Positions 48,028 to 59,452 of a DNA stretch of 64,000 nucleotides are shown piece by piece. Source of the stretch: Amphibalanus amphitrite (taxonomy: Eukaryota; Arthropoda; Thecostraca; Balanomorpha; Balanidae); the NCBI RefSeq assembly GCF_019059575.1, contig NW_024881531.1:186001-250000 (forward strand). Direction: 5' to 3'. A program made the position numbers and the translations under genes. The notes under the pieces are model-generated. The model was not told the DNA's origin, ran no database searches, and was given only the letters and a program-made list of their open reading frames with translations. Every line of letters starts with the position of its first letter. Positions within the stretch are counted from its first letter, which is position 1.

Positions 48028-49913
48028 CATGGGTGTCGATTTGTATACCTTTGGGGGTGCTGCAGCACCCCCAATGCTCAAATGAGCACCCCCAATGGTT
48101 TTCCGGGCACCCCCGAATGTTCCAGTTAGCACCCCCAATGATTTTGTCCCTCAGTAACTCCCACTAACTCTGCTTGAAGAAAATAATTGGTTCTGCAGTC
48201 TTTCACTACTAAAACTAAAACAATTACACAACTTGCAATGCATGAAATAAAGATGTAAAGAAAAGAAAAGTTAGTTTTAAGAAGAAGGGCAAAAAAAAAA
48301 AACGGTAAGTTGCAAAGACACTGGTGTGGGTCCGTCGTACACGGATGTCGGACCCTTAGAGCTGCTGGCGCGTACCCTTTACAAGCCGGCAGGGGGCTCC
48401 AGAGACCGGCGACGGGCCCTCAGAGGCCGACAAAGGGCCATCAAAGGCCGGTGGTACCTTAAGAAACCCTGTGGGGTCGTCTTTAGAGACCGACACGGAC
48501 TCAGCGCCGATGGGGCCCTCAGAGTAGCCGGTGTGGGGCCTTCAAATGTCACCGGTGGGTGGCCGTCACATGCGCACTTGGGGGCCTTTAGAAGCTACGA
48601 TGTTGGGCCCCCAGAGCCGCCGATATAGGGCCTTAAGAGGCACTAGTGTGGGGCCCTCAGATATGGCAATGTGGGGCCCTCGGAGCCGCCGGTGTGGAGG
48701 GTTCACAGTCGCCGGTGACGGCCCTCACAGGCGCCGTTGTGGGGGCTCTCAGAGACACTGGTTAAGGGCCATCACAGGCGCGCGTGGGGCCCTCAGAACT
48801 GCTGTTACGGAACGGACCCTTCATAGGCCGACAAGAAGATATTAAGAGGTCACCGGTGCCTTCAGAAGCCTTGTGGGGTTCTCAGAGACTGGTATGGTGC
48901 GCTCAGACGCCGCTGGGATCCTCCGAGTCACCTGTGTGGGATCGTCAGGGTCGCTGGTAACTGACAAGGGCCCTCAGAACCGCCCATGTAGGGTTTTTAA
49001 AGCCATTGGTGTAGGGCCTCAGAGTTAGGGGTGTGTGGCCCTTAGAGACGCCGGTGTGGCGCTCAGGGGCGCCGGTGAGGGCCCTCACAGTCGCCGTTAT
49101 AGGGGCCCTCAGAGAAATGGGTGTGGGGCCATTACAGGCGGGTGTGCAGCTCCTAGAGCTGGCCCCCTATAGGCCGGTTAGGACCCCCAGAGGCCGGCAA
49201 GTGGGCCTCAGAGGCTGGCTTGGGGCCCTTATGGAGATCTTAATGTTGGTACTTGTGGGCCCATGAGGTGTTCTTACGAGCCCTGTGGGGCCCTACTTAG
49301 TCCAAATATGGCCAACGTGGACCCTCAGCGGCCAATTGGCGCCGCAGGGCCCCTCAGGCCCGAATAACCCGAGGGGCCCCTGAACCTGATGGGGGGGGGG
49401 GGGGGCATGTGCCTCACGGGCCCACCTGGCTACGCCACTGACTGGAAAATCGTAAACCCATAAATATCGAAATGCGATCACCTGTCATTATCAGAGATTA
49501 TTGTGATCGTCTGATTACCGCCAGAGCTTCGTAGCTACCGTTCCCTCCGCGCAATATCCGCTCCTGCGGACCGCAGGGGCTGCTGCACCGGTGCTAATCG
49601 CCGTCATCGGTTACTGTCGCCTTATTACCGAAGTGCCGGGGCTGCAACCAGCTGCCGGCAAATGTACGACTTTTTTCGGAGACATATTTATGTAATAAGG
49701 TAGCCAAGTACCTACCAGGACGAGCAGAATGATGCTGAAGAACGTTCAACCTTTGGGAAATATTAGTGGAAATCCCAGGATTATCAGTAGATACCTTATG
49801 AGGATACCCAACCATGCCTTGTATGTACGGTTGTCCCCCATGGCAAAGCTGCAATCTTTCACCCGGTGGCAGGGTTGAGCACCCCCAACCATTTTGAAAA
49901 ATCGACACCCCTG
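48028..49913. mobile_element. hAT-like element with perfect 8-bp duplication, filled by a minisatellite
   Basis: The left end CATGGGTGTCGATTTGTA and the right end AAAATCGACACCCCTG are inverted, and AGCGATAT flanks both (48020-48027, 49914-49921). The interior from ~48340 to ~49400 consists of irregular units of roughly 25-35 bp built on GGGGCCCTCAGAG and CCGGTGTG. GGGGGTGC/GCACCCCC palindromes lie at the left. No transposase. The same end sequence occurs at 3350 but with a different internal minisatellite. Confidence 0.8.
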
Positions 49914-50154
49914 AGCGATATGATATCGTTACGTCAGGTAGCATGGATTTGATACATCAACTTATTTATTCGTTCCCTCACGAAAATGTTGTCGATTCTT
50001 CAAAGTCGTCTCAATGCCTTCGCTGTTGCCCGAAAACAAGGTAAACTGTCTCCGCGTGTCTGACTTCTGGCTGTTATCGCCATCTGAAAGAAATCTAAGC
50101 TGAGACCGTCGCACATCTGTCTGTGTCGGGGGCGGGGTGTTATGTCACAGTGCG

Positions 50155-50369
50155 GGCACGTCGGCACTGACAGCGCACGTCTGCGTCTGGAGGGTTCTTA
50201 CGGGCCACAGGGGAGCCGACGACGCCCGTACTGGTCATCGGGGGTCCTTGCCGACAAACGGGAGCCGATGACACCCCTCGCCAGTCATTGGAGAGGCCAG
50301 GGGGATAGGAGTCCTTGGCTCACAAGTGGGAACCGATGTCACCCCTCGCCGGTCATCGGCGGACCCTTG
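50155..50369. repeat. Short minisatellite, about three units
   Basis: Units start GGGAGCCGACGACGCCC, GGGAGCCGATGACACCCCTC and GGGAACCGATGTCACCCCTC at irregular 50-70-bp spacing. Sharing GGTCATCGG and GTCCTTG, they continue into the flank of the next element. Confidence 0.55.
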
Positions 50370-50377
50370 CTGTCCGG

Positions 50378-52192
50378 CAGTGTTCGCCACGGGCCCCAAA
50401 ATCCCCAGCCCAGCCCGGCCCGGGCCCATGGGTTCAGAGCCCGGCCCAGCCCGTAGCCCGCTCTTGGCAAATATTCCAAGCCCAGCCCGGCCCGGCCCGT
50501 CAAAAATAGCAATCTAGTTATTGTCTTAGTCTATTGCTATAATAAGCATGATTGATTACACTATTTTGAGAACAATTCAAATTGCATGAATATTAACATG
50601 GCAATCATGACTCCCTTCTTTTCAATGAATATAATCATTTCAAGCACCTATGGCACAAATTTTAACAGTAACAGCAAGCACCTCAGTCAATTAGGTCATG
50701 ATTACACACCTATAAAAAGTTTACATGATTATATTAACTACATTCTATGAGTAAAGTTATCTTGCAAGCTGATGTGTGAACATTATCATTCATAATTGGT
50801 GACTCTAATGCATACTTGAAGGAAGTATTTGCCACATACTACATACTTCCCAGCACTTACCTACCAGCAGAAAAAAAAGCTTGACTTATGGGAATAATTG
50901 ATGAATCTGTCTGGGATTGACCTTGCTCTTAAATTCACTCCATAGATGCTGCAATATCAAAAGCCTGAGAAAGCATACAAAATAGCTGACACTAACTTTA
51001 GCACTGTCTTCCAAAAAAAGAGAAAATCCATCATTTATCAGCAAAACTGATCTTATCTATTTTCAATTCATGTCCACGTGTCAACCGAATCTCTGTGGAC
51101 AACTATCTGCTACTTTCCGCTATTTTATGTTAGGCTCTTTTCAAGATATGGATATCGCTAGCAGCGTAAGCAGAAAACATGGTAAGCTTGAAATGTCATT
51201 GGGTAATTTTGCGACTTTTACGCATCATCATCAATCGAAAATGAGCGAACACTTCTTGATTGTCGCAGCTGCGGCAGGTAGCGATTTTGACCAATTGTAT
51301 AATAAAACATATATGATCAAGTTTTTGTTTTGTTTTTCGTTCGAGTTTTCAGACTTCGTGATTTAGGTTTTATTTTTTATTTGTTGAGTTTTGTTTTTCA
51401 CCTTCATACTTCCTTTAAAAACGTATTTATTTGATATACTGTTGTGTATACTACCTAGATGCCGCCACATAAACATAGCGCCGCCGCCGCCGCCATGATC
51501 GCCATGATTGCAAATTTTGTTGAGAAGGGTCTGGTTTTGTTGTGATTTATTTTGACAAAATTATGGACATTTAAAGAAGCTTTCATCGCGAAATACTCTG
51601 TAGAGTTCCTTGTTACTTACAGTGTGTTTTGTGAGTATCCTTTTAAGGTTCTGTTCGTTAAAAAGCCGTCGGTGAAGGAAAAAAGACTGTGTTGGAATTG
51701 TCTCACTATCGCCATATATAAGTGTTAAACTTAATGTAGCCCTGTAGCCCATCATTGTTGAGTGGCTTCTTAGTTTTTGGAGTTGAAGTGCTAAGTAAGT
51801 TATTCCGATGACTACATTTTAACTTTTATTACAAACTAATGATGCTAGAGATTCTCTGATCTTTTTGGTTGCGGAATTTTTATGAAAACCCTCCTATGTG
51901 TGACATGATGTGATATTGGATAATTCTCAAGATTCCCAAAATTCAATATCAAGTAGGTTTTCTTTCACATTGCTTAAATTTGGTTTAGTTTTTGTATTTT
52001 CCCAGTGGGTTTTGTTTGCATCAGTTTCCAAATTTTCTTAAATTGACATTAATCGCAAAACCCATAGTGCACAAAGCTCTTGGCCCGGCCCGTCCATAGC
52101 CCATTAACTAATGATATTTGGGGGCCCGGCCCAGCCCGTAGCCCAGCCCGGCCCATGGCCCGTTGGGCTGGCCCGGCCCGTGGCGAACACTG
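50378..52192. mobile_element. hAT-like element with perfect 8-bp duplication CTGTCCGG
   Basis: CAGTGTTCGCCACGGGCC at the left and GGCCCGTGGCGAACACTG at the right are perfect inverted repeats. CTGTCCGG flanks both (50370-50377, 52193-52200). Sub-terminal arrays of GCCCGGCCC / AGCCCGTAGCCC words lie inside each end. The 1.5-kb middle is AT-rich with frames under 100 codons and no transposase domain. Confidence 0.88.
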
Positions 52193-52200
52193 CTGTCCGG

Positions 52201-53590
52201 GTTATTGGTGATGACGCCAGCCTCCGCCCACGCGGGCGGAGGTGTACGACGCGGACTTCCGCGTCACAAAACTCGGGAAAATATAAGCCGCCTTGCTTCA
52301 TACCGTAATAACTCCGGTATGTCCGTGGGCGGTACAAATTTGTAACAGTCAGCGAGTCGTAATGCGGTGCGTGTTTGTAAAGGGTGAATGATCACAATGT
52401 CGGAATTGTTGGACATGTCTCTTGTTTCAGTGCATGCACACTCGTATCGATAAACACTATGACACAATAGACTGTGCCATTAGCGTGTGGAGGTGAGCCT
52501 TTCGTCCACCAGTGTATCGAGCTCGATCCTAATCTCTGTCACGCCGCTGAAAATCAGCCTGGCCGTACAGGATATGGGTTTTCTCCGTGCGGCCGCCCCC
52601 GCACCCAGCTCGCTCGGCTCGACAGAGTGGATTGCAATTATCCATGTATTATGTGTATGCATGTGTAGTTGTGGGGGCGGACGGACACCTGTGCGCGCTC
52701 GGACGCTGACCGCTGTACAGTGGCGGTAATGCGGCTGAAAGAGCCGTGCAGTTCAGACAGTTTTGGCTACTGGGGGATGGAAGCACCTTGCCGAATACAG
52801 AGCGAGCGCAACGGTCCAAGCCAACTGCGCCGCTCCATCGCTTGTGGGCGTTTTCATTTTCAATTACTCGGTTGAATCTGGGAATGTTTTCTTAAACCTA
52901 TAGCTCCTGCGTCCTGTTAGGTTTCCAAGGTTAACCACGATGAATGTCTCGTAAAGACGCGACAAAATTTGCCTGCTTAGTGCTTACTGCTTTGATGTTT
53001 TTTTTTTCCGCTAAAGCGAATAACGCGTTACAAATAGGGAGCCGAAATGAGGCAGTCCTGATCTTTGATTCAAGCCGGAACTTTTGGCAACAGTGGCATT
53101 TTTAGGTCAGCTCAGGTCACAAACCTATGCCATCATGCGTGGGCTTCTCCACCGTCAAAAAATGTCGCAACTTTGGAAAGCTCTCAGTTGCAGGAAAATT
53201 TCTATCTCAAGAACTTGTAATTGGGCTTTCACGCTACTTGCAAGGTCGGATGCAGACCTTGGGTGACGTCGATTGTGATGTCGTGATGGAAATAGATATT
53301 TTCAGATTTTCATGGACCAACATTCTGACTGCTGGCTTGACGAGTTTGGACCCGACAGTAAATAAGAAACTCGGGTGATCCCTCTGATTTTTTTTTTTAA
53401 CTTCGGTCAGTATTTATTAGGCACGAACATCTCAAATCATACAACCACTCCGACAGCTTCCAGAGAGTTATATGGACTACGTTAATCAGCTGTTGATTTA
53501 GAGCTTTAATTTGTTAGCATTGAATTTAGCTTAAAAACGCATTCCAGCTCCAAACAGGCACGACCAATTCTAAGCATGTCACCTTCGCAT
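52201..53590. other. Intergenic
   Basis: No gene recognised. AAAATATAAGCC near 52278 could be a TATA box but no transcript start or ORF supports it. A minus-strand AATAAA (complement 53413-53418) may end the Frizzled-CRD gene transcript. Confidence 0.4.
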
Positions 53591-53653
53591 GCCCCGCCAC
53601 TCCAGTGTCCAGTTCCGCCCAGTTGACAGCTCAGTTCCGCTCAGCATGTCGAC

Positions 53654-54376
53654 TCAGTTCCCGATCAGCCGACGCCGCAGCAGCTGGATCTCCATCTCCA
53701 GTTTCTCCGTCTCCAGCCTCAAGTTGGCCTGCTGCATGTTGAGCGTCTCACGCTGCAGCTGCTGCAGCCCCTCGGCGGCGCTGAGCGCCCTCTCCAGGCT
53801 GTCTGTGAGCGCCTGCACCGCCGACTGGGCCGCTGAGGCCGTCTGCTGGCTGCACGGACAGCTCTGCTCTGACGGTGTGACCGGGCCCGGCGGCGGCACC
53901 GTGACCGGGGACCCGCCGTCCTCCGTCGGCACGACCCGGTCCATGCCAGGCGCCGCGCACTCCTCCCCGCCCTGCCGCGACGGGTACGAGCTGCACTCCA
54001 GACGCGCTGGCCAACGGAAGCCGAAATTCCTCAGCAGAGGCTCGCAACCGGCGAATACGTCTTCACACAGTTCGCGGCAGGGCTTTGTAGGAGGCACGGA
54101 CGGGTCGTGACACTCTGGTGCGTACACAAGACACAAGAAGGCTTGAAGGCTGGAGCTACATTTCGCTTTGACCAGAGGGAAGAACTGGTGCACTTCCTGG
54201 CCGGCCTCGTCCTGAGTCTCATGACCCAGAATATTGGGCAGGCTTGTTCGGTTGTACCACAAACCGGCATCAGGGTCCTTGCACAATCGTATAGTGATCT
54301 GCTCACATTGGTCAGCGGTGACGAAAGCTGACTGCGTCACCATCACCAGAGCAGACACCAGCACCACTGACAGCAT
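53654..54376 (-). CDS. Secreted Frizzled-CRD/coiled-coil protein, copy 1 (240 aa)
   Basis: Residues 1-21 form a signal peptide ([20 protein letters not shown]). Residues 24-140 are a Frizzled-type cysteine-rich domain with all ten cysteines (24, 32, 73, 82, 89, 100, 104, 111, 128, 140) and the family motifs [24 protein letters not shown] and NFGFRWP. There is one N-glycosylation site at Asn42. A Pro-rich linker with CPC (173-175) follows, then a Gln/Leu/Glu coiled coil (~184-238). There is no NTR domain or membrane span, so it is neither a typical sFRP nor a Frizzled. CRDs bind Wnt lipids or dimerise, so an extracellular Wnt-binding oligomer is plausible (inference). The frame is open upstream to 54589, but ATG 54376 heads the signal peptide. 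An inverted near-copy lies at 60795-61514. Confidence 0.88.
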   Translation of the reverse strand: MLSVVLVSALVMVTQSAFVTADQCEQITIRLCKDPDAGLWYNRTSLPNILGHETQDEAGQEVHQFFPLVKAKCSSSLQAFLCLVYAPECHDPSVPPTKPCRELCEDVFAGCEPLLRNFGFRWPARLECSSYPSRQGGEECAAPGMDRVVPTEDGGSPVTVPPPGPVTPSEQSCPCSQQTASAAQSAVQALTDSLERALSAAEGLQQLQRETLNMQQANLRLETEKLEMEIQLLRRRLIGN

Positions 54377-54734
54377 GGTGAGTGGCTTCTCACTCGGACC
54401 GCTCAAGCACCACCACAGCTGACCTCTGAGATGGCCCTGTCCCTGCCACTGCCCCGCTGAGGTCAGGAGCCGACCCCGCTGCCGCCGCCGACCGGGCCCG
54501 CTAGCAGACTGCTGTCGGGGGAGCCTCTTCTGGCGGCTGCTCTCTGCTGGTTTATGCTCCGGGCCCAAACACTGGCCAGATGCCGGCACTGATTTACGGC
54601 AATGTCAGTTGTTGTGGTGTAGGTATAACTGCACTGCGGCCGCGCGGCGCACACCTCATGCATAAATAATGAATAGAAAGAACTTAACCCGTATGACCGT
54701 CAAGAGTCGACTGTCTATATTCATAGGCATCTAT

Positions 54735-55036
54735 CTATATTGTGTTGTATAGATTGTTCAAACATCGCTTTATTTATTTGTAATGGTAGCTTTCGGAAGA
54801 CATCCATCTTCCCTCTTCAGCCTGTCCAAAGCACTAAAAATACAATACATGTAAACCTTCAGCAAAGAAAAAGACAATCTTTTTTTGTCTTCTCTTTGCT
54901 GAAGGTTTAGGTACATACATGTAGGTATGTAATTTTTAGTGCTTTGGACAGGCTGAAGAAGGAAGCTGGATGTTTTCCGAAAGCTACCATTATACATAAA
55001 TAAGGCGGTGTTTGAACAGTCTTTACAACACTATAT
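54735..55036. repeat. Long foldback (near-perfect ~145-bp arms)
   Basis: The left arm begins near ATTGTGTTGTATAGATTG and the right arm ends with its imperfect complement. Pairing runs through TTATTTATTTGTAATGGTAG, GCTTTCGGAA, CTTCAGCCTGTCCAAAGCAC and AAACCTTCAGCAAAGA to a loop of only a few bases near 54886. A transcript would fold into a long hairpin. Most likely a foldback MITE. Confidence 0.8.
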
Positions 55037-55106
55037 CACTGTCCCAGCTGAATAACGTCAACATAAAACATAGGTAGGTATCTATAGCTTGCAAATACGC
55101 TGATTA

Positions 55107-56055
55107 CCCGCGCCTCACTGGGGGGGGGAGGGCTATTCATAGCCCCCACTCCCCAGGCTATTCATGTGCTATCGAACTGCTATCTCGTGTGTTAAAAATT
55201 TACAAAATTTTGAAAATTATTATAATAAAATTCAAAATTTATATTTTTTATTATTTTTTTTCCAAATTCTTTTGACTTTTCGAGAAAAAAAAACTAGAAT
55301 ACCTATATGTGATAGAACACATGGTTATGACTTACTCTAGCAAGTTTTAGCTAAATATCTTCAAAAATGAAGTTATACGCATTATTGCAAAAAAATTCAC
55401 AATTATAAATTTTCCAAATCAATTTTTCAGTACGTTTTTGACATCGTACACCAATATAAATAGCAACATCGTGTTCCTGAGCTTAAACTGCATCCGATAG
55501 ATATGTTCTTTGATGAAAATTTCAACTTTGAAATTTGACCTTTTTTGACCTGAAAGTGACCTGACCTCAGCTATATTCAGATGAAAATGGCCTCAAATGA
55601 CACAGGCGACACCGAATTCGAAATATGTGGCGTAATTGGACCATTTAGCATGTGTCACGTGACCGACTTATGACATAAGATTTCCGTAACCTATGATGAC
55701 CTGACCCTGACCTGAAAATAAAAGTACAAGTTTGGCACCCTCAGGGTATCTAAAGCATCTGTTCACGAGTGTGTAAACCCAAAATCAGCCTGATCTGACT
55801 TGTAAGGCGGCAGCCAGAGCCCAAAAAGTGAACAAGCCAAATATCGATAATTTTTACTTTGACCTGACCTGTGGCGTCATCGGTGACCTCGAGGTCAATG
55901 AAATTAGGTTTCGTTCGACAGTTTTTCCGGGGCTATCAGATGCCCTTTGAATTTTGACGATCAGCCTAGTAGTTTCGGAGTTAGGAGGGGGCTATGAATA
56001 GCCCCCCCCCCCCCGCAGTGGGGCGTGTTATACACAGACCCCAGTGGGGCGCGGG
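55107..56055. mobile_element. TTAA-family element, CCCGCGCC-CACTG subfamily
   Basis: The left end CCCGCGCCTCACTGGGG and right end CCCCAGTGGGGCGCGGG are inverted. TTAA is intact on the right (56056-56059) and degraded to TTA on the left. The hairpins GGGCTATTCATAGCCC and GGGGCTATGAATAGCCCC lie inside the ends. The terminal motif is duplicated at the right (GCAGTGGGGCG). AGGTCA half-sites lie at ~55540-55900. Confidence 0.75.
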
Positions 56056-56149
56056 TTAATATCTTCATTTGTATTTTTGATTAATTTTCTAGGTGGGTAG
56101 ACGTCAATTTCTAGCAGTCTAACTTCTGAAGATAAGACTAAGGAAATTT

Positions 56150-56490
56150 GTTTGTTTTGTTTTGTTGGGTTAGGCCCTTTCGGTCTGACAAGACCATTTC
56201 AGAGCTGGAAGGATGATGGGAATTAGGGGGAGACATTGATCTGGGCAGACACCCTAGAGAGTCGCCGGGGCTGAGCCCGTCCGAATGGACAGGCCGACCA
56301 GCCCCAAGTAGGTACCTACTCTCTGCACCCGGCTACGGGGTGCGCTCCCTCGGGAGCAGCGGTGCCGCTCCAAGGGAGCAGCCCGCATGAGATAAAGGTG
56401 CCTGTCCAGTCCGGAGGGGGGTTGCGGCGTAGAGGAGAAGGATTTATGTATCCTGAGGATAGAAGCACGGAACGGTGGAAAAAGGAAATG
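56150..56490 (-). mobile_element. Candidate 3' end of a non-LTR retrotransposon
   Basis: Read on the minus strand, the stretch ends in CCTAACCCAACAAAACAAAA, a CAAAA-type tail, after GTCTTGTCAGACCGAAAGGG (a small hairpin). GC-rich sequence lies upstream. This resembles a 5'-truncated LINE or SINE; no reverse transcriptase is present. Confidence 0.4.
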
Positions 56491-57826
56491 GCATGCTTGT
56501 ATATTTAATGTCGATGGCTGACGTCTTGGGACAACTTTGGTTGCAAAGTGCATTTGTTTGACGCAGTCAAGCAATGCTTTCCAGATCCAATTTGTCAATA
56601 AAAAAATCGTACTTGCTAATATATCCAATATCTATCATCCATTTTTACGTTTGCACTTTGCAGCTCCACCGCTGATCCGATTACCCGATTATCGTGTGAT
56701 ATCCGATTACCTGTCCTGTGGCAGTTCAACGCTCGGGGTGCAGCCCGCGCGCCACCTACAGCAAACTTTGGGCCATCAGTTGAGGCAGAGCTCTATAGAT
56801 GTCAGCGGTGTCGCCGACCTCCCCTTGTTCGGGGATGAGTGCACCGAGCCTGCGGGAACGGGGAGATGCTGCGTTTGGCGCCGAGCAGTGAGCACGCATC
56901 ACCAAACTGGACCTACTGGAACGGCTGGTGAGCGGCGGGGAAGGGGGGGGGGGGTTGGGAAGCGGGCCGTACGGGCCTGGGTCAGCACAATCGTCCACTA
57001 TATGTAGTGGGCTGTGTTGTAGCAACGTGAAAGACGCGTCGGCGAGTGTGATGCCTAGCTCCCATCGGCAATTCCAGGTAATGCCTATTTCTAGTGCTTA
57101 TTCTATGGCCGATGACGGATGTGACGCCATCGGGCCGGGCGTGCAAACAAATGTCAACCGCTGGCTGGTGTCAGGACTTCAACCGAACGTCAACCGAGAA
57201 ACGAATGTGTTTGGTGTTCGCGGTAATATTTCGATGTACTGCAAACAATGCTTTTGTCGAGCGTTTCAGCTTTTCTTACGCTAAGTTGTATGCTAAGCGT
57301 TCAACATTTTCGTGAACATGGCCAAATCAAACATTGCTATTCTGCATGAGAATGCTAGGACCGCTAACAATAGTGCTGCAGTATAGACCGATTCGATCTC
57401 TACGTGACTCCCAAGTCCCAACCAGCAATAGCGTTCGCAGGCCTTAGTTTGTCATTCGGTGGTAAGCACGGTCAGAACACGTGACCGCTGCGCGGCCGGC
57501 GGCCGACCGAGTGCCGCGGGCGATCGCGGTCAGTCGGCCCGCGAACAGCCCTCCCTCAGTCACATCCCTTGTAATTTCACCGTCACCTTTTCATCTCATC
57601 ATCATTTTTAGCTTTTAGCCTTTTACCCTTTCTTCGCCAATAATTTACCGATTGGTGTATCAGCTACATTCGTAGGTACTTAAACTTTCCTCTTCACTAT
57701 TCTGTATCGCATGAACTGATCCAGATCATTTCAGCATCACCCGACTTGTTATAACGGTCCGACTCCCTCTGGTTTGCTCCTCACTCGTCTGACCGCCAGT
57801 CGTCGATATTCGTCTCTGCGGCGGAA
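56491..57826. other. Upstream region of the DEG/ENaC gene
   Basis: No gene seen. Contains a G run (~56945-56954) and a GC-rich block (57490-57550). No definite TATA box was identified. Confidence 0.4.
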
Positions 57827-59383
57827 ATGTTACGCCGTTCGTCTGGCGGTGGGACTGCTCGGTGGCACCCGGCTCGCGCAGTGGTGCACTGGGTGGTGCG
57901 AGCCGCCCTGCTGATGCTGCTGCTGACCCTGCTGTACCGTCAGCTGGTCGAGTTCCGAGCCGAGCCGGTCAGCACTTCCATCACCCGGCGACAGGCGCCC
58001 TTCCCGCGGATCACCCTCTGCCCCGGGACGTGGATGCGCGACAACCGGCTGCGGCTGGAGCGGCAGCGACAGCTGGCGGACGGCAACATCTCCATCAGCA
58101 GCTTCTACAACGACACGACGCTGGAGCTGCTGCACGGAGAGCTGTTCGTGCAGGGCGCCGACCCGGAGACCACCCACATCTCCGCCGACGTCACCGAGCA
58201 CGGCGTGTGGCGCTCGCGCTTCTACCAGCAGCAGCACAGCGGCGGCGAGCTGGTCTGGGAGGTGCGCTGCTACACCCTGCAGCCGTCCGCCGCGCTGCAC
58301 CGGATGGCCAGCAGTGAGGTGGAGCTGCAGCTCCGGCTGGCCGTGCCGCTGCTGTTCATCAACTCACAGCGCAGCATCGCCTACCGCATGTTCATCCACG
58401 GTGATGAGGAGCCCAACGTCATAGACTTGTTCCCTCGGCAGAGTGGCCTGACCGTGCCTCTTACTTCGTACGCTGAGCTCAAACCTGGCCAGGACGCCTT
58501 CTTCCGCGTGACAGTGGACGGGCGCCGGCTGGTCGACCTGCGCTGGCGACCCTGCCGGAGTGACGACGGCTACTCACCGGCACAGTGTCTGAAGGAGTGT
58601 CTGTGGCGGCGGCTGGCGGCGCACACCGGCTGCCGGCTGCCACACATGGTCGGGCCAGGCGTCTACCTTCCGCAGCTGTGTGGCCCGCTGGACCACCTGC
58701 CTGTCTGCGACAGGATCGTCAGGGGAGCCGGAAACAAGCGTCTGGTGAACAGCGTGTCGGACCGCTACCTTCTTGAGTGTCTGGAGGAGAGCTTCAGAAA
58801 TACCCGGCCCAGTCCAAGTCTGGCCGAGGGGGCTGGCTTCGAGTCCGGCCTCAACACCAGCACGGCCGGGTCTGAGGCGGCTGACGAAGGCATTCAGCTG
58901 GTGCCTCGGAGCCTGCTGACCAACCTGAGCGGCTGCGAGTGTCAGCCGGCCTGCAGTGAGATCACATACAGGATCTCTGCCGACCCGCGTACTGAGCACA
59001 TCGCGCAGCCGGCCTCCCAGTGCACCACCCAGGTCATCCTCAAGATAGACCTGACCATGGACCTGTTCGAGGAGTCGCTCTCTTTCACGGTCAGCACGCT
59101 GGCGGCCAACGCGGCCGGCTTCCTCGGACTCTTCACGGGCCTGTCACTCTTCTCAGTGGTCGACGTCGGCGAGGCACTGGCGTTCTCAGCGTTTGCCAGG
59201 TGCCGCAACGGCAACGAGTCAGCGCCAAGCGCCGACTCCGCCAGCGACAAACCTGGCGCTCGTGCTGCACTCGCTTGGGAGAAGGAAAATGGTCCAGCAA
59301 CGTCCCCAGTTCAGTGTTTGGACGATCACAGCCAGCCTGAGCCGGTGGAAGGGGAAGCAGCGGCCTCGTCTTCTGCCCTGTGA
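57827..59383 (+). CDS. DEG/ENaC (pickpocket-type) sodium channel subunit, 518 aa
   Basis: A single exon encodes a first membrane span at ~18-40 (VVRAALLMLLLTLLY), the post-TM1 motif FPRITLCP at 59-66 and a cysteine-containing extracellular domain. The latter includes CRSDDGYSPAQCLKECLWR and, near 375-392, CECQPACSEITYRIS. A second span at ~425-455 follows, with the LGLFTGLSLFS pore segment, in which G-L-S occupies the selectivity-filter position (usually G-x-S). The family forms trimeric amiloride-sensitive Na+ channels opened by peptides, protons or force. The usual cytoplasmic His-Gly gating motif before TM1 is absent, so either an upstream exon supplies the N-terminus or gating differs. 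ATTAAA at 59425-59430 may be the poly(A) signal. It lies between two inverted Frizzled-CRD genes. Confidence 0.9.
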   Translation: MLRRSSGGGTARWHPARAVVHWVVRAALLMLLLTLLYRQLVEFRAEPVSTSITRRQAPFPRITLCPGTWMRDNRLRLERQRQLADGNISISSFYNDTTLELLHGELFVQGADPETTHISADVTEHGVWRSRFYQQQHSGGELVWEVRCYTLQPSAALHRMASSEVELQLRLAVPLLFINSQRSIAYRMFIHGDEEPNVIDLFPRQSGLTVPLTSYAELKPGQDAFFRVTVDGRRLVDLRWRPCRSDDGYSPAQCLKECLWRRLAAHTGCRLPHMVGPGVYLPQLCGPLDHLPVCDRIVRGAGNKRLVNSVSDRYLLECLEESFRNTRPSPSLAEGAGFESGLNTSTAGSEAADEGIQLVPRSLLTNLSGCECQPACSEITYRISADPRTEHIAQPASQCTTQVILKIDLTMDLFEESLSFTVSTLAANAAGFLGLFTGLSLFSVVDVGEALAFSAFARCRNGNESAPSADSASDKPGARAALAWEKENGPATSPVQCLDDHSQPEPVEGEAAASSSAL

Positions 59384-59452
59384 GCTCAGTCATCAACGAT
59401 TCTACAACTGATACGTGGCAAGATATTAAATAGAACTACGAAGTAAACATTA

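Noticed and set aside
50142-50456. 104-codon frame before the hAT-like element
   Set aside because: Runs from a short minisatellite across the transposon junction, so it cannot be an ancestral gene.
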